Shown: positions 1 to 9,014, counted from the stretch's first letter. The stretch: 64,000 nt of DNA from Parazoarcus communis (GCF_003111645.1 NZ_CP022187.1:620001-684000); one strand, 5' to 3'. A program made the numbers and translations. Notes: a model not told the origin generated them from the sequence alone.

Positions 1-1
1 C

Positions 2-736
2 TTCGGCTGGCCGCGGCCTGCGTTCCTGATCGGCTTCGTGCTCTCGAGCCAGGCTGAGAACTATCTGTATCAGGCGCTTCAGTTCTACGGCTGGGAGTTC
101 GTCCAGCGTCCGGGCGTGCTGATCATCGGCGGCCTGACCATCGCCTCCACGCTGATGGCCCTGCGCAGCCGGGTATCCGAAGAAGGTGCGGTTACCAAGG
201 AGGCCCGCGGCGAGGAAACCGATCGGCCGGTGCTCGGCGGCGCCGACAAGGCGGAGCGTCGTCCGCAGATCGTGTTTGCCGTGCTGTTGCTGGCGACCTT
301 CCTCTACGGCGTGATGAGCAGCGCACCGTTAAGTTTCCTGGGATCGGTGTTTCCCTTCTACACCTCGGCACTGATGGTCGCCTTCAGCGGCTACATGGTG
401 ATGATGCTCGTCGTTGGCAAGCCGGGACACAGCGCACATTTCGACCAGGAGGTGGCTGCCAAGGCAAAGGGCGCGGACGACGGCACCACTGTCTGGCCGT
501 CCGTGGGCTGGTTCGTGTTCCTCTTCGGGATGACCTCGGTGCTCGGTTTCATCATCTCGATCGCGATCTTCATCACAAGCTTCCTGATGGTGCGCACACA
601 GCTCGGTGTTGCGCGCAGCCTGCTCTACACGGGGCTCTGCATCGCGTTCATGAGCACGCTTGGTCACTACCTGACGCTCGACTTCCCGGCGGGCGTACTG
701 CAGCACTACGTGGAAATGCCGTGGCCGCTCAAGTAA
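2..736 (+). CDS. Tripartite tricarboxylate transporter, TctA C-terminus fused to TctB-like domain (5' truncated)
   Basis: The frame is open from the window edge, so the start lies upstream. The first visible residues (FGWPRPAFLIGF, then YGWEFVQRPGVLII) match the C-terminal end of TctA, the large permease of tripartite tricarboxylate transporters. A charged linker of about 45 residues follows, then four hydrophobic segments with the layout of the small TctB subunit (FAVLLLATFLYGVM, FYTSALMVAFSGYMVMMLV, VGWFVFLFGMTSVLGF, SLLYTGLCIAFMSTLG). The frame is continuous, so this is a real TctA-TctB fusion rather than two genes. Such inner-membrane permeases import di/tricarboxylates with a periplasmic TctC protein, which is not in the window. 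Lying just upstream of itaconate-type enzymes, it probably imports their substrate. Family is confident; substrate is inferred. Confidence 0.85.
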   Translation, partial: FGWPRPAFLIGFVLSSQAENYLYQALQFYGWEFVQRPGVLIIGGLTIASTLMALRSRVSEEGAVTKEARGEETDRPVLGGADKAERRPQIVFAVLLLATFLYGVMSSAPLSFLGSVFPFYTSALMVAFSGYMVMMLVVGKPGHSAHFDQEVAAKAKGADDGTTVWPSVGWFVFLFGMTSVLGFIISIAIFITSFLMVRTQLGVARSLLYTGLCIAFMSTLGHYLTLDFPAGVLQHYVEMPWPLK

Positions 737-778
737 GCCCGCCTGCTTACCAGGTCTCAGCCACATTTTTGTGATCCC

Positions 779-820
779 GCACCTGTCCGTCAGCCCCATT
801 GGCGGGCGACAGGCAGGTGC
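779..820 (+). repeat. Inverted repeat between transporter gene and hydratase gene
   Basis: GCACCTG at 779-785 pairs with CAGGTGC at 814-820. A second, mutually exclusive pairing (CCTGTC 782-787 with GACAGG 808-813) is also possible. It lies 43 bases after the transporter stop and 33 before the hydratase start. No T-tract follows, so it may be an mRNA-processing or stabilising hairpin rather than a terminator. Confidence 0.4.
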
Positions 821-852
821 TCCGCCCGAAATCCGACGGAGGACGTAACACC

Positions 853-1698
853 ATGAACCTAAAGGACTGGATCGGACGCTCGGAAGAAGTCTCCGACATC
901 GCCACCGCCACCCCTTACGCCGCCTTGTCGGCAACCTTCGACCGCCCGGCAGAGCGTCCTGCTGTTGGCACGCCACTGCCCGGGCTGTGGCACTGGCTGT
1001 ACTTTCTGCCACTGCACCGCCAGTCCGAGATCGGCCCGGACGGTCACGCGAAACGGGGTGGCTTCCTGCCTCCCGTGCCGCTGCCGCGCCGCATGTGGGC
1101 TGGCAGCCAATTCACCTTCCATAAGCCGCTGCGAATCGGCGACGTGATGACGCGCACCTCGACCATCCACGATGTTAGCGAGAAGAGCGGTCGCACCGGC
1201 CCGCTGGTGTTCGTCAAGGTGCGCCACGAGATCCGCCGCGAAGGCGAAACCGATATCGCACTGACCGAGTTTCACGACATCGTCTATCGCGAAGCGGCCA
1301 GGCCCGACGACGTCGCGCCGCCGCCCAAGGCTGCCCCGACGAGTGCTGCCTGGGAAAAGAAGTGGGTGCCGGACGATGTGCTGCTGTTCCGTTACTCGGC
1401 GCTCACCTTCAACGGTCACCGCATCCACTACGACCGCAAGTACGTCACCGAAGTCGAGGGCTATCCCGGCCTGATCGTGCACGGTCCGATGGTCGCCACC
1501 ATGCTGCTCGACCTGCTGCGTCACCAGTTGCCCGATGCCGAGCTTGCCAGCTACGAGTTCCGCGCCGTGCGCCCGGTGTTCGACATCAACCATTTCTTCG
1601 TCTGCGGCGAACCGCTGCCTGACGGCAAGACCTTCCGGCTGTGGGCCAAGGATCACGAGGGCTGGCTGACGATGGACGCCACCGCGGTGATCAAGTGA
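853..1698 (+). CDS. MaoC/FAS1-like acyl-CoA hydratase (itaconyl-CoA / mesaconyl-C4-CoA hydratase)
   Basis: A 281-residue protein with a double-hotdog hydratase layout. The C-terminal half carries the hydratase-2 signature (FNGHRIHYDRKYV then YPGLIVHGP), with the Asp/His active-site region. Length and context fit itaconyl-CoA hydratase (Ich/RipB) and the related mesaconyl-C4-CoA hydratase. The expected role is hydration of itaconyl-CoA (via mesaconyl-CoA) to (S)-citramalyl-CoA in the cytoplasm. ATG 853 is chosen over an upstream in-frame start because a GGAGG site ends about 10 bases before it. The CoA-transferase gene starts 10 bases downstream and the lyase gene comes next, so all three steps of itaconate breakdown are adjacent. 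The exact CoA ester is inferred from context. Confidence 0.8.
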   Translation: MNLKDWIGRSEEVSDIATATPYAALSATFDRPAERPAVGTPLPGLWHWLYFLPLHRQSEIGPDGHAKRGGFLPPVPLPRRMWAGSQFTFHKPLRIGDVMTRTSTIHDVSEKSGRTGPLVFVKVRHEIRREGETDIALTEFHDIVYREAARPDDVAPPPKAAPTSAAWEKKWVPDDVLLFRYSALTFNGHRIHYDRKYVTEVEGYPGLIVHGPMVATMLLDLLRHQLPDAELASYEFRAVRPVFDINHFFVCGEPLPDGKTFRLWAKDHEGWLTMDATAVIK

Positions 1699-1708
1699 GG
1701 AATGCGAA

Positions 1709-2890
1709 ATGAGACCGCTTGAAGGCATTACCGTCATTACCCTGGAGCATGCGATTGCCGCGCCCTTTGCCACCCGCCAGCTGGCGGATCTGGGCGCGCG
1801 GGTGATCAAGGTTGAACGTCCCGGCGTGGGCGACTTTGCCCGTGGCTACGACGAGCGCGTGCGCGGGCTGGCATCGCACTTCGTTTGGACCAACCGCTCC
1901 AAGGAGAGCCTTACGCTCGACGTCAAGGATCCGGAAGCCCAGACCATCCTCAAGCGCCTGATCGTCGAAGAGGCCGATGTGGTGGTGCAGAACCTCGCGC
2001 CCGGCGCGGCGGCGCGGCTCGGATTGTCCTATGCGGATCTGTCCGCACTCAAGCCGGAGATCATCGTCTGTGATATCTCTGGGTACGGCGGCGACGGCCC
2101 GTATCGCGACAAGAAGGCGTATGACCTGCTGATTCAGAGCGAGTCCGGCTTCCTGTCGGTGACCGGAACCGAGGACGAGCCCTCCAAGGCCGGCCCCTCG
2201 ATTGCCGACATCTCGGCCGGCATGTACGCCTTCAGCAATATCCTTGCCGCACTGCTGCAGCGCCAGAAAACCGGCCGCGGCCAGCACCTCGACATCTCGA
2301 TGCTCGAGAGCCTGGTCGAGTGGACAACCTATCCGCTCTATTACGCATTCGACGGCGCGTCGCCCCCGCCACGCACCGGCGCGAGCCATGCCACGATCTA
2401 CCCCTACGGCCCGTTCCCGGCCGGCGATGGCAAGGTCGTGATGCTGGGTCTGCAGAACGAGCGCGAGTGGGCGGCCTTCTGCGACAAGGTTCTGCTGCGT
2501 CCCGAGCTCGCCGCGGAAGCGCGTTTCTCCAGCAACTCAAAACGCAGCGCAGCACGCGCCGAACTGCGCCAGATCATCGTCGATGCCTTCGCCAGCCTGA
2601 GCAGCGAGCAGGTGATCGAGCGCCTGGAGGCGGCCCAGATCGCCAATGCCCATGTGAACGACATGCATGCGGTGTGGGATCACCCCCAGCTCAAGGCGCG
2701 CAAGCGCTGGCGTGAGGTCGGTACGTCGGCAGGCGTCGTGCCGGCGCTGTTGCCGCCAGGATCGTGGGAGGAGTGCGAGCCACGCATGGACCCGGTGCCG
2801 GCGCTGGGCGAACACAGCGCATCCATTCTGGCCGGCCTGGGCTACCCGGAAGATCGCATCGCTGCGCTCAAAAGCGCCGGCGTGATCTGA
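1709..2890 (+). CDS. Class III CoA-transferase (CaiB/BaiF family; probable itaconate CoA-transferase)
   Basis: A 393-residue CaiB/BaiF protein beginning MRPLEGITVITLEHAIAAP. The ADLGARVIKVERPGVGD motif and the catalytic-Asp segment KKAYDLLIQ (Asp within AYDLL) are typical of class III CoA-transferases, which form an aspartyl-CoA thioester intermediate. Between a hydratase gene and a CitE-type lyase gene, it most likely activates itaconate (or mesaconate/citramalate) with succinyl-CoA, like Ict/RipA. Start ATG 1709 follows a purine-rich GAGG site and lies 10 bases after the preceding stop. Family assignment is firm; substrate is inferred from the operon. Confidence 0.82.
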   Translation: MRPLEGITVITLEHAIAAPFATRQLADLGARVIKVERPGVGDFARGYDERVRGLASHFVWTNRSKESLTLDVKDPEAQTILKRLIVEEADVVVQNLAPGAAARLGLSYADLSALKPEIIVCDISGYGGDGPYRDKKAYDLLIQSESGFLSVTGTEDEPSKAGPSIADISAGMYAFSNILAALLQRQKTGRGQHLDISMLESLVEWTTYPLYYAFDGASPPPRTGASHATIYPYGPFPAGDGKVVMLGLQNEREWAAFCDKVLLRPELAAEARFSSNSKRSAARAELRQIIVDAFASLSSEQVIERLEAAQIANAHVNDMHAVWDHPQLKARKRWREVGTSAGVVPALLPPGSWEECEPRMDPVPALGEHSASILAGLGYPEDRIAALKSAGVI

Positions 2891-2910
2891 GCGCGCGCAG
2901 GAGGCATGCG

Positions 2911-3726
2911 ATGACACTCCCGATCACCTACCTGTTCGTTCCGGGCAACCGTCCGGAACGCTTCGACAAGGCCTGTGCCGCAGGGGCTGGCGCCATCGTG
3001 CTCGATCTCGAGGACGCCGTGGCCCCGGCGGACAAGGCGCTGGCCCGCAACGCGATCGCCGACTGGATCGCGGCACACCCGGAAGCGGCTGCGCGCGTCG
3101 TGGTGCGCATCAACGACACGAACTCGGCCTGCTTTGCCGACGATGTGGCGCTGATGAAAGCGCTCGGCATCGTCCACGTCATGCTGCCCAAGGTCGAGTC
3201 TCCGGGGCAGGTGGATGCGCTGGTCGGTGCGACCGGCGCGGCGGTGAAGGTATTGCCGCTGATCGAGTCCGCCCGCGGCGTGGCCAACGTCGACCGCATC
3301 GCCGCGGCCGGCGGGGTGCAGCGCCTGGTCTTCGGCACGCTCGATTACGGCGTCGATCTCGACCTTTCAGGCGACGACCTCGGCCTGATCTATCCGTCGT
3401 CGCGGATCGCCATCGCTTCTCGCTGCGCCGATATCGCCTCGCCGGTCGCCGGCGTCACGCCGACACTGGACGACGAGGCGCGCATCCGGGCCGATCTGGC
3501 CTTCGCGCGTGCCTTCGGCTTCGGCGCCAAGTTGTGCATCCATCCCAGACAGGTGGCGGTGATTCATGCCGCCTGTCTGCCCTCTGCGGAGGAGCGGAAC
3601 TGGGCCGAACGTGTGCTGGCCGCTGCCGAAAGCGGCGAGGGGGCCGTTCAGCTCGACGGAAAAATGATCGACCGGCCGGTGGTGCTCAAGGCGCAGGCAA
3701 TTCTTGCGCGCAGCACCCACGGCTGA
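2911..3726 (+). CDS. HpcH/HpaI-CitE family lyase (probable (S)-citramalyl-CoA lyase)
   Basis: A 271-residue CitE-like TIM-barrel protein. Visible motifs are the N-terminal YLFVPGNRPERF, LDLEDAV, the Glu-containing LIESARGV segment and FGTLDYGVDL, which build the Mg2+/CoA-ester site of this family. ATG 2911 has a perfect AGGAGG at 2899-2904; a longer upstream in-frame start would overlap the CoA-transferase gene. As the third gene of the trio it would cleave (S)-citramalyl-CoA to acetyl-CoA and pyruvate, as Ccl/RipC does. Malyl-CoA or citrate lyase beta activities are family alternatives, but no citrate lyase alpha or gamma gene is present. Confidence 0.82.
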   Translation: MTLPITYLFVPGNRPERFDKACAAGAGAIVLDLEDAVAPADKALARNAIADWIAAHPEAAARVVVRINDTNSACFADDVALMKALGIVHVMLPKVESPGQVDALVGATGAAVKVLPLIESARGVANVDRIAAAGGVQRLVFGTLDYGVDLDLSGDDLGLIYPSSRIAIASRCADIASPVAGVTPTLDDEARIRADLAFARAFGFGAKLCIHPRQVAVIHAACLPSAEERNWAERVLAAAESGEGAVQLDGKMIDRPVVLKAQAILARSTHG

Positions 3727-3785
3727 ACAACACGACGACCCAACGCATTTCCACATTCAGAAACAGATTTCGAGGAGCATCCATC

Positions 3786-5138
3786 ATGGGCGCCAGCATC
3801 ATCGACTCACAGATCTTCGGCAACATCTTCAGCACCGACGCCATGCGTCAGGTCTGGTCCGACCGCAACCGCACCGAGAAATACCTCGACATCGAGCGCG
3901 CACTGGCGGTCGTGCAGGGCCGTCTCGGCATCATCCCGCAGGAGGCCGCAGACGAGATCATCAGCAACTGCGACATCAACAAGATCGACATGGACAAGCT
4001 GCGCGAGCAGACCGAGCGCATCGGCTACCCGGTGCTCGGCGTGGTGTCGCAGCTCAATGCCCTGTGCCGTGACAAGCTCGGCGAGTACTGCCACTGGGGC
4101 GCAACCACCCAGGACATCACCGACACGGCAACGGTGATGCAGATCCGCGAAGGGCTGGAGATCATCGACGGTGAGCTCAAGGGCATTTCCGACGCACTGG
4201 TGTCGCTGTCGAAGCGTTACCGCGATACGCCGGTAATCGGTCGCAGCAACCTGCAGCAGGCGATTCCGGTGACCTTCGGTTTCAAGACCGCTGCCATCCT
4301 GGCCGGCATCGAGCGTCACCGCGAACGTCTCAACCAGTTGCGCCCGCGCGTGCTGATGGGCGAGTTCGGCGGTGCCTGCGGCACGCTGGCCTCGATCGAG
4401 ACCGGTGCCATGGAAACCCAGGCCGGCCTGATGGCCGAACTGGGGCTGGCGCAGCCGGACATTGCCTGGCACACCGTGCGCGACACCATCGCAGAAGTCG
4501 GCGCCTTCCTCGGTCTGGTCGGCGGCTCGCTGGGCAAGATCGCGATGGACGTGAAGCTGATGATGCAGCATGAGGTCGCCGAGGTGTACGAGCCCTTCGC
4601 ACCCGGTCGCGGCTCCAGCAGCACCATGCCGCAGAAGCGCAACCCGATCTCCAGCTGCTACATTCACGCCGCGGTGTCGGTGGTGCGCCAGCACGCTGCT
4701 GCGCTGATGGACGCGATGATCGCCGACCATGAACGCTCGACCGGCCCGTGGGAGATCGAATGGATCGCCTTGCCGGAGGCCTTCTGCCTGCTCGCCGGTG
4801 CGCTCAAGCAGACCCGCTTCGTGCTCGAGGGGGTTGAAGTGGACGAGGGCAACATGCGCTCCAACATCGACCTGACCAAGGGCCTGGTGATGTCGGAGGC
4901 GGTGATGATGGGCCTCGGTCCCTACATCGGTCGCGAATATGCACACGACCTGGTCTATGACCTGTGCCGTGAAGCGATCGGGACCAACCGTCCGCTGCTC
5001 GACATCCTCGCCGAACACCCGGAGATCAAGGTTCACCTCGACCGCGATGCGCTCGCAAAGCTGTGCGATCCGGCGAACTACCTCGGCCAGGCCGGGGTGA
5101 TGGTGGACAAGGTGCTTGCCCGCGCGGCGGCTCAGTAG
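3786..5138 (+). CDS. Aspartase/fumarase-superfamily lyase, PcaB/PurB-like
   Basis: A 450-residue all-helical lyase. It has the superfamily signature loop GRGSSSTMPQKRNP (about residues 276-289), the GATTQDITDT segment and the SNLQQAIPVTFGFK segment, closest in style to 3-carboxy-cis,cis-muconate cycloisomerase (PcaB) and adenylosuccinate lyases. Length equals that of PcaB. ATG 3786 follows CGAGGAG; the 59-base gap from the lyase gene is short enough for co-transcription. No other beta-ketoadipate gene is nearby, so a muconate role is unlikely. In this setting it may add or remove a small group on an unsaturated di/tricarboxylate (fumarate, mesaconate or aconitate type). Substrate unknown. Confidence 0.75.
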   Translation: MGASIIDSQIFGNIFSTDAMRQVWSDRNRTEKYLDIERALAVVQGRLGIIPQEAADEIISNCDINKIDMDKLREQTERIGYPVLGVVSQLNALCRDKLGEYCHWGATTQDITDTATVMQIREGLEIIDGELKGISDALVSLSKRYRDTPVIGRSNLQQAIPVTFGFKTAAILAGIERHRERLNQLRPRVLMGEFGGACGTLASIETGAMETQAGLMAELGLAQPDIAWHTVRDTIAEVGAFLGLVGGSLGKIAMDVKLMMQHEVAEVYEPFAPGRGSSSTMPQKRNPISSCYIHAAVSVVRQHAAALMDAMIADHERSTGPWEIEWIALPEAFCLLAGALKQTRFVLEGVEVDEGNMRSNIDLTKGLVMSEAVMMGLGPYIGREYAHDLVYDLCREAIGTNRPLLDILAEHPEIKVHLDRDALAKLCDPANYLGQAGVMVDKVLARAAAQ

Positions 5139-5143
5139 TCGTG

Positions 5144-5320
5144 ATGAGCGGCGGCTTTTCGCTCGTGGATCGCCTCGCACGCTGGCAACTGGATTGCCCG
5201 ACCCTGGTCGATCCGGTGCTTGGCGCGCGTACCGGGCCTGTGCCCGAGACCGTGCGGCCTCCAACAAGTGAGGCGCCCGGCGACGAGCTGGCGCCGGTGG
5301 CGATTCTCAGCGAGAACTGA
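5144..5320 (+). CDS. Small hypothetical ORF
   Basis: A possible 58-residue protein beginning MSGGFSLVDRLARWQLDCP and ending VAILSEN. It starts 5 bases after the lyase stop and ends 14 bases before a strong hairpin, so it may be the last gene of the operon. I recognise no family. Composition is plausible for coding, but it could be untranslated 3' sequence; the adjacent GTG/ATG has only a weak ribosome site inside the preceding gene. Confidence 0.35.
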   Translation: MSGGFSLVDRLARWQLDCPTLVDPVLGARTGPVPETVRPPTSEAPGDELAPVAILSEN

Positions 5321-5334
5321 TATTTGCTGATTTC

Positions 5335-5358
5335 GGGCATGGCGTCTGCGCCATGCCC
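5335..5358 (+). terminator. Terminator-like hairpin after the lyase operon
   Basis: A perfect 10-bp stem (GGGCATGGCG / CGCCATGCCC) with a 4-base loop TCTG. The following bases are only moderately T-rich (ATTGCGTTT). It sits between the small ORF and the LysR gene and probably ends or attenuates transcription of the itaconate-type operon. Confidence 0.55.
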
Positions 5359-5372
5359 ATTGCGTTTGTGCA

Positions 5373-5388
5373 CACATGGAGCCATGTG
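5373..5388. promoter_or_regulatory. Palindrome covering the ribosome site of the LysR gene
   Basis: CACATGG-AG-CCATGTG is a perfect 7-bp inverted repeat with a 2-base centre. The GGAG that best serves ATG 5391 (9-base spacing) lies at its centre (5378-5381). It could be an autoregulatory operator or an RNA element that masks the ribosome site. Confidence 0.4.
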
Positions 5389-5390
5389 CG

Positions 5391-6323
5391 ATGGAACTCA
5401 GGCAGTTGCGTTACCTGCTGCGCACGGTCGAGCTGGGCAGCATCAGTCAGGCCGCGCTCGATCTCGGCGTTGCGCAGTCCGCCATCAGTCTGCAGATCCA
5501 GAAGCTCGAGAGCGAACTCAGCACGCGCCTGCTGCAGCGAACGAGCTGGGGGGTGGAGCCGACCGAGGCCGGGCTGGCCTTCGTCGCCCATGCGCAGCTG
5601 AGCTTGCGCCATGCCGAAGAGGCTGCACACGCCGCGCAGGCGTCGCGCCTGTCGGGTCTGGTCAGCGTTGGGCTGGCGCCGACGAGCGCAGGGGTGCTCG
5701 GTTTTGCGCTCATTGATGCGATGCGGGCGCAGTACCCGGATATCCGCATCCGCCTGGTTGAAGCCATGTCCGGCCATCTCGGCCAGATGCTCAACGCCCG
5801 TGAGCTCGACATGGCCGTGCTGTTCGACGGCGAGCACGGCCGGCGCTGGAGTGTGCGGCCCTTGCTCAACGAGCGTCTGTTGCTGATCCGCAGCGCGGCG
5901 GTGGAGTCGTCGCTGCCGTGCCGCCTGGCCGAGCTGAAGGACGTGCCGCTGGTGTTGCCGACGCATCGTCATGGTCTGCGGCGTGTGATCGACACCGCCT
6001 TCAGCGCCTGCAAGGTATCGCCGAAGGTCGTGGCCGAGGTCGATTCGCTGTATGTGCTGATGGACATGGTGCGCCACGGCATCGGTGCCACCGTGCAGCC
6101 GTGGGCGGCGCTTACGCGTCAGCCCGAAGCGGATGCCCGCCTGCGCTGGGTGGAGCTTGCCGATGCCGGTCTGTCACGGCCCAATCTGCTGTGCAGTCTG
6201 TCCGAGGACGAGATGTCGCCTGCGGTGCTCGCAACCCGCGCCCTGCTCGTGAAACTGGTGCACCAGCTGGTCGAGAACGGCGGCTGGCGCGGGGTTGAGC
6301 TTATCCATCTCGATTCGAGATAG
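5391..6323 (+). CDS. LysR-family transcriptional regulator
   Basis: A 310-residue LysR protein. An N-terminal winged helix-turn-helix (MELRQLRYLLRTVELGS, then QAALDLGVAQSAISLQIQKLE) is followed by a periplasmic-binding-like effector domain. ATG 5391 is preferred over ATG 5376 because homologous proteins start at MELRQLRY and a GGAG lies 9 bases upstream. It lies between the itaconate-type genes and tcuAB in the same direction. By analogy with TcuR it is a candidate regulator of tricarballylate or related acid catabolism. The effector is not deducible from sequence. Confidence 0.88.
   Translation: MELRQLRYLLRTVELGSISQAALDLGVAQSAISLQIQKLESELSTRLLQRTSWGVEPTEAGLAFVAHAQLSLRHAEEAAHAAQASRLSGLVSVGLAPTSAGVLGFALIDAMRAQYPDIRIRLVEAMSGHLGQMLNARELDMAVLFDGEHGRRWSVRPLLNERLLLIRSAAVESSLPCRLAELKDVPLVLPTHRHGLRRVIDTAFSACKVSPKVVAEVDSLYVLMDMVRHGIGATVQPWAALTRQPEADARLRWVELADAGLSRPNLLCSLSEDEMSPAVLATRALLVKLVHQLVENGGWRGVELIHLDSR
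6307..6321. repeat. Palindrome at the 3' end of the LysR gene
   Basis: ATCTCGA-T-TCGAGAT is a 7-bp inverted repeat that runs into the LysR stop codon, and a further CGAATC at 6326-6331 can pair with its GATTCG. It lies about 110 bases upstream of tcuA and could be a regulator site or a weak transcription end. Confidence 0.3.
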
Positions 6324-6433
6324 GCGAATCTCGGAGTGGCTTTGGGCAGGCGTCCGCGTCCGCGAGATAGTTCGTTCATCGCAGGCGCCCGACCTGAATC
6401 AGGGTGGCGCCCGGGGACACAGGAGTGCTTGAA

Positions 6434-7861
6434 ATGACTGAATCGGATTCAAACATGGTGGATGTGCTGGTGATCGGTGGCGGCAACGCCGCGCTGTGCG
6501 CCGCACTGGTCGCCCGCGAAGCGGGGGCCTCGGTGCTGGTGCTGGAGGCGGCGCCACGCGAATGGCGGGGCGGCAACTCCGCCCACACCCGCAACCTGCG
6601 CTGCATGCACGATGCCCCTCAGGATGTGCTGACCGATGCCTACCCGGAAGAGGAGTTCTGGGAGGACTTGCTCAAGGTCACCGGCGGCATCACCGATGAG
6701 AAGCTGGCACGGCTGGCAATTCGCGAGTCGTCGCGCTGTCGCGACTGGATGCGCAGGCACGGGGTGAATTTTCAGCCGTCGCTGTCGGGCACGCTGCACC
6801 TGTCCCGCACCAATGCCTTCTTCATGGGCGGTGGAAAGGCGCTGATGAATGCCTATTACCGCAGCGCCGAAGCCCTGGGCGTGCGGATCCGCTACAACGC
6901 GCCGGTCGAGCGTCTCGAACTCGAAAACGGCGAATTCCGCGCGGCCTGGGTTGGCAAGGAACGCTTCGCCGCCCGTGCCTGCGTGATGGCCGCCGGTGGT
7001 TTCGAGTCCAACCGCGAATGGCTGCGCGAGGCATGGGGACAGAATGCCGACGGCGAGTGGCCGGCGGACAACTTCGCGATTCGCGGCACGCGCTTCAATC
7101 GCGGTGTGCTGCTCAAGTTCATGATCGACGCCGGCGCCGACAGCATCGGCGACCCGTCGCAGTCGCACTGTGTGGCGGTCGATGCACGCGCGCCGCAATA
7201 CGACGGGGGCATCTGCACCCGCATCGACTGCGTCTCGCTGGGCATCGTGGTCAATCGCAATGCCGAGCGCTTCTACGATGAGGGCGAGGATTTCTGGCCC
7301 AAGCGCTATGCCATCTGGGGCCGTCTGGTGGCGCAGCAGCCGGGGCAGATCGGCTTCTCGGTGATCGATGCCAAGGCCAACGGACGCTTCATGCCGCCGG
7401 TGTTTCCGGGCGAGACGGCCAGTACGCTCGAGGAACTGGCGCGCAAGCTCGGCATCGACGAGGCCACTTTCGTGCGCACCGTGCGCGCGTACAACGCCGC
7501 CTGCCGCATCGGCACCTTCGACCACACCGTGCTCGACGACTGTCACACCGAGGGAGTCGTGCCGGCCAAGACGCACTGGGCCCTGCCCATCGACAAGCCG
7601 CCGTTCCGCGGCTACGCGCTCAGGCCCGGCATCACCTTTACCTATCTCGGACTGAAAGTGAATGAGGCGTCGGCCGTGCATTTTTCCGGCGTACCCAGCA
7701 CCAACCTGTTCGTCGCCGGCGAAATGATGGCCGGCAACGTCCTCGGCAAGGGCTACACCGCCGGTGTCGGCATGACCATCGGAACCGCGTTCGGCCGCAT
7801 CGCCGGCGCCCACGCTGCAGCGGCAGCGCAGAAGCAAGGAGTTGAACATGCAGCGGCTTGA
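6434..7861 (+). CDS. tcuA: FAD-dependent tricarballylate dehydrogenase TcuA
   Basis: A 475-residue flavoprotein of the fumarate reductase/succinate dehydrogenase flavoprotein family. The N-terminal dinucleotide fold [23 protein letters not shown] binds [13 protein letters not shown] is characteristic of TcuA-like proteins, and the C-terminal [20 protein letters not shown] closes the FAD site. It oxidises tricarballylate to cis-aconitate. ATG 6434 has AGGAG at 6421-6425; an upstream GTG lacks such a site. The 14-base overlap with the Fe-S/cytochrome partner gene supports translational coupling. Assignment rests on the tcuA-tcuB pairing as well as the motifs. Confidence 0.88.
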   Translation: MTESDSNMVDVLVIGGGNAALCAALVAREAGASVLVLEAAPREWRGGNSAHTRNLRCMHDAPQDVLTDAYPEEEFWEDLLKVTGGITDEKLARLAIRESSRCRDWMRRHGVNFQPSLSGTLHLSRTNAFFMGGGKALMNAYYRSAEALGVRIRYNAPVERLELENGEFRAAWVGKERFAARACVMAAGGFESNREWLREAWGQNADGEWPADNFAIRGTRFNRGVLLKFMIDAGADSIGDPSQSHCVAVDARAPQYDGGICTRIDCVSLGIVVNRNAERFYDEGEDFWPKRYAIWGRLVAQQPGQIGFSVIDAKANGRFMPPVFPGETASTLEELARKLGIDEATFVRTVRAYNAACRIGTFDHTVLDDCHTEGVVPAKTHWALPIDKPPFRGYALRPGITFTYLGLKVNEASAVHFSGVPSTNLFVAGEMMAGNVLGKGYTAGVGMTIGTAFGRIAGAHAAAAAQKQGVEHAAA

Positions 7862-9014
7862 AGCACTGGCGCAAGAGGCAAGCGAGCTGGCCATGGGGCG
7901 GGTGATCCCGATCGCCAGCGCGGCCGAGCAGGAAGTGGGGCGCATCATGCAGATCTGCAACGCCTGCCGTTACTGTGAAGGGTTCTGTGCGGTGTTTCCG
8001 GCCATGACGCGTCGCCTGGCCTTCGAGCCGGCCGATGTGCATTACCTCGCAAACCTGTGCCACAACTGCGGTGCCTGCCTGCATGCCTGCCAGTACGCAC
8101 CGCCGCACGAGTTTGCGGTAAACGTGCCGCAGGCGATGGCGAAGGTGAGGGCGACGACCTACTCCGACTACGCCTGGCCAGCGGGCTTCGGCAAGCTCTA
8201 CCGCAACAATGGCGTGACCGTGGCGATGGCGTTGGCGGGTGGTCTGGCGCTGTTCCTGGTGCTGGCAATGGTGCTCAAGGGCGGACTCTTCCATGAACCG
8301 CTGGCGGGCAACTTTTACGCCATTTTTCCGCACAACCTGCTGGCGGGCATGTTCGCACCGGTGTTCCTGTTTGCAGTGCTGGCACTGGGAATCGGGGTTG
8401 CGCGCTTCTGGCGCGAGGTGTCGCCCGGCAGCGCAAGCGGTGCCGCGATCGCGGAGACCACGCATGACGTGCTGCGGCTGAAGTATCTGGATGGTGGTCA
8501 CGGCCTGGGTTGCAACAACGAAAACGACGCCTTCACCCTGATGCGCCGGCGCTTCCACCATTTCACCTTCTACGGCTTCATGCTGTGCTTCGCAGCGACG
8601 AGTCTGGCCACGGTGTATCACTATTTCTTCGGCTGGGAAGCGCCCTACGATTACACCAGCTTGCCGGTGCTGCTCGGCACGGTGGGCGGGATCGGCCTGC
8701 TGATCGGTCCGGCCGGCCTGTTGTGGCTCAACCTGAAGCGTCATCCAGAGCATGGCGATGCGGCACAGAAGCCGATGGACCGGGCCTTCATCGTGCTCTT
8801 GTTCATGGTGAGTCTGACGGGGCTGGTGCTCCTTGCCGGACGCGAAACGGGCGCGATGGGCTTGCTGCTGGCAGTGCATCTTGGCGTGGTGATGGCCTTC
8901 TTCCTGACCATGCCCTACGGCAAGTTCGGCCACGGCTTCTACCGCAGCGCTGCGCTGCTGAAGTGGGCGATCGAGAGACGTCGGCCAAACCCGGTCGGCG
9001 TGGGTAGCGAGTAA
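7848..9014 (+). CDS. tcuB: Tricarballylate utilization 4Fe-4S / membrane protein TcuB
   Basis: A 388-residue membrane protein that re-oxidises reduced TcuA and passes electrons to the quinone pool. The N-terminal soluble part has two cysteine clusters typical of 4Fe-4S sites ([11 protein letters not shown] and [16 protein letters not shown]). The C-terminal two thirds contain several membrane segments (e.g. [39 protein letters not shown]) with His residues suited to haem ligation ([13 protein letters not shown]). ATG 7848 follows AAGGAG. It overlaps tcuA by 14 bases and shares one base with the next gene, so it sits in the middle of a tight operon. Confidence 0.88.
   Translation: MQRLEALAQEASELAMGRVIPIASAAEQEVGRIMQICNACRYCEGFCAVFPAMTRRLAFEPADVHYLANLCHNCGACLHACQYAPPHEFAVNVPQAMAKVRATTYSDYAWPAGFGKLYRNNGVTVAMALAGGLALFLVLAMVLKGGLFHEPLAGNFYAIFPHNLLAGMFAPVFLFAVLALGIGVARFWREVSPGSASGAAIAETTHDVLRLKYLDGGHGLGCNNENDAFTLMRRRFHHFTFYGFMLCFAATSLATVYHYFFGWEAPYDYTSLPVLLGTVGGIGLLIGPAGLLWLNLKRHPEHGDAAQKPMDRAFIVLLFMVSLTGLVLLAGRETGAMGLLLAVHLGVVMAFFLTMPYGKFGHGFYRSAALLKWAIERRRPNPVGVGSE

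Noticed and set aside
3807-5267. Minus-strand open frame of 486 codons
   Set aside because: Antisense shadow of the PcaB-like lyase with His/Arg/Gln-rich composition and no motif.
5144-5320. Part of the lyase coding sequence after a frameshift
   Set aside because: The lyase already has full family length (450 residues) and ends normally at 5138; the small frame has no lyase-like sequence.
6449-7960. Minus-strand open frame of 503 codons
   Set aside because: Antisense shadow of tcuA/tcuB; the sense frame has clear FAD and Fe-S motifs.
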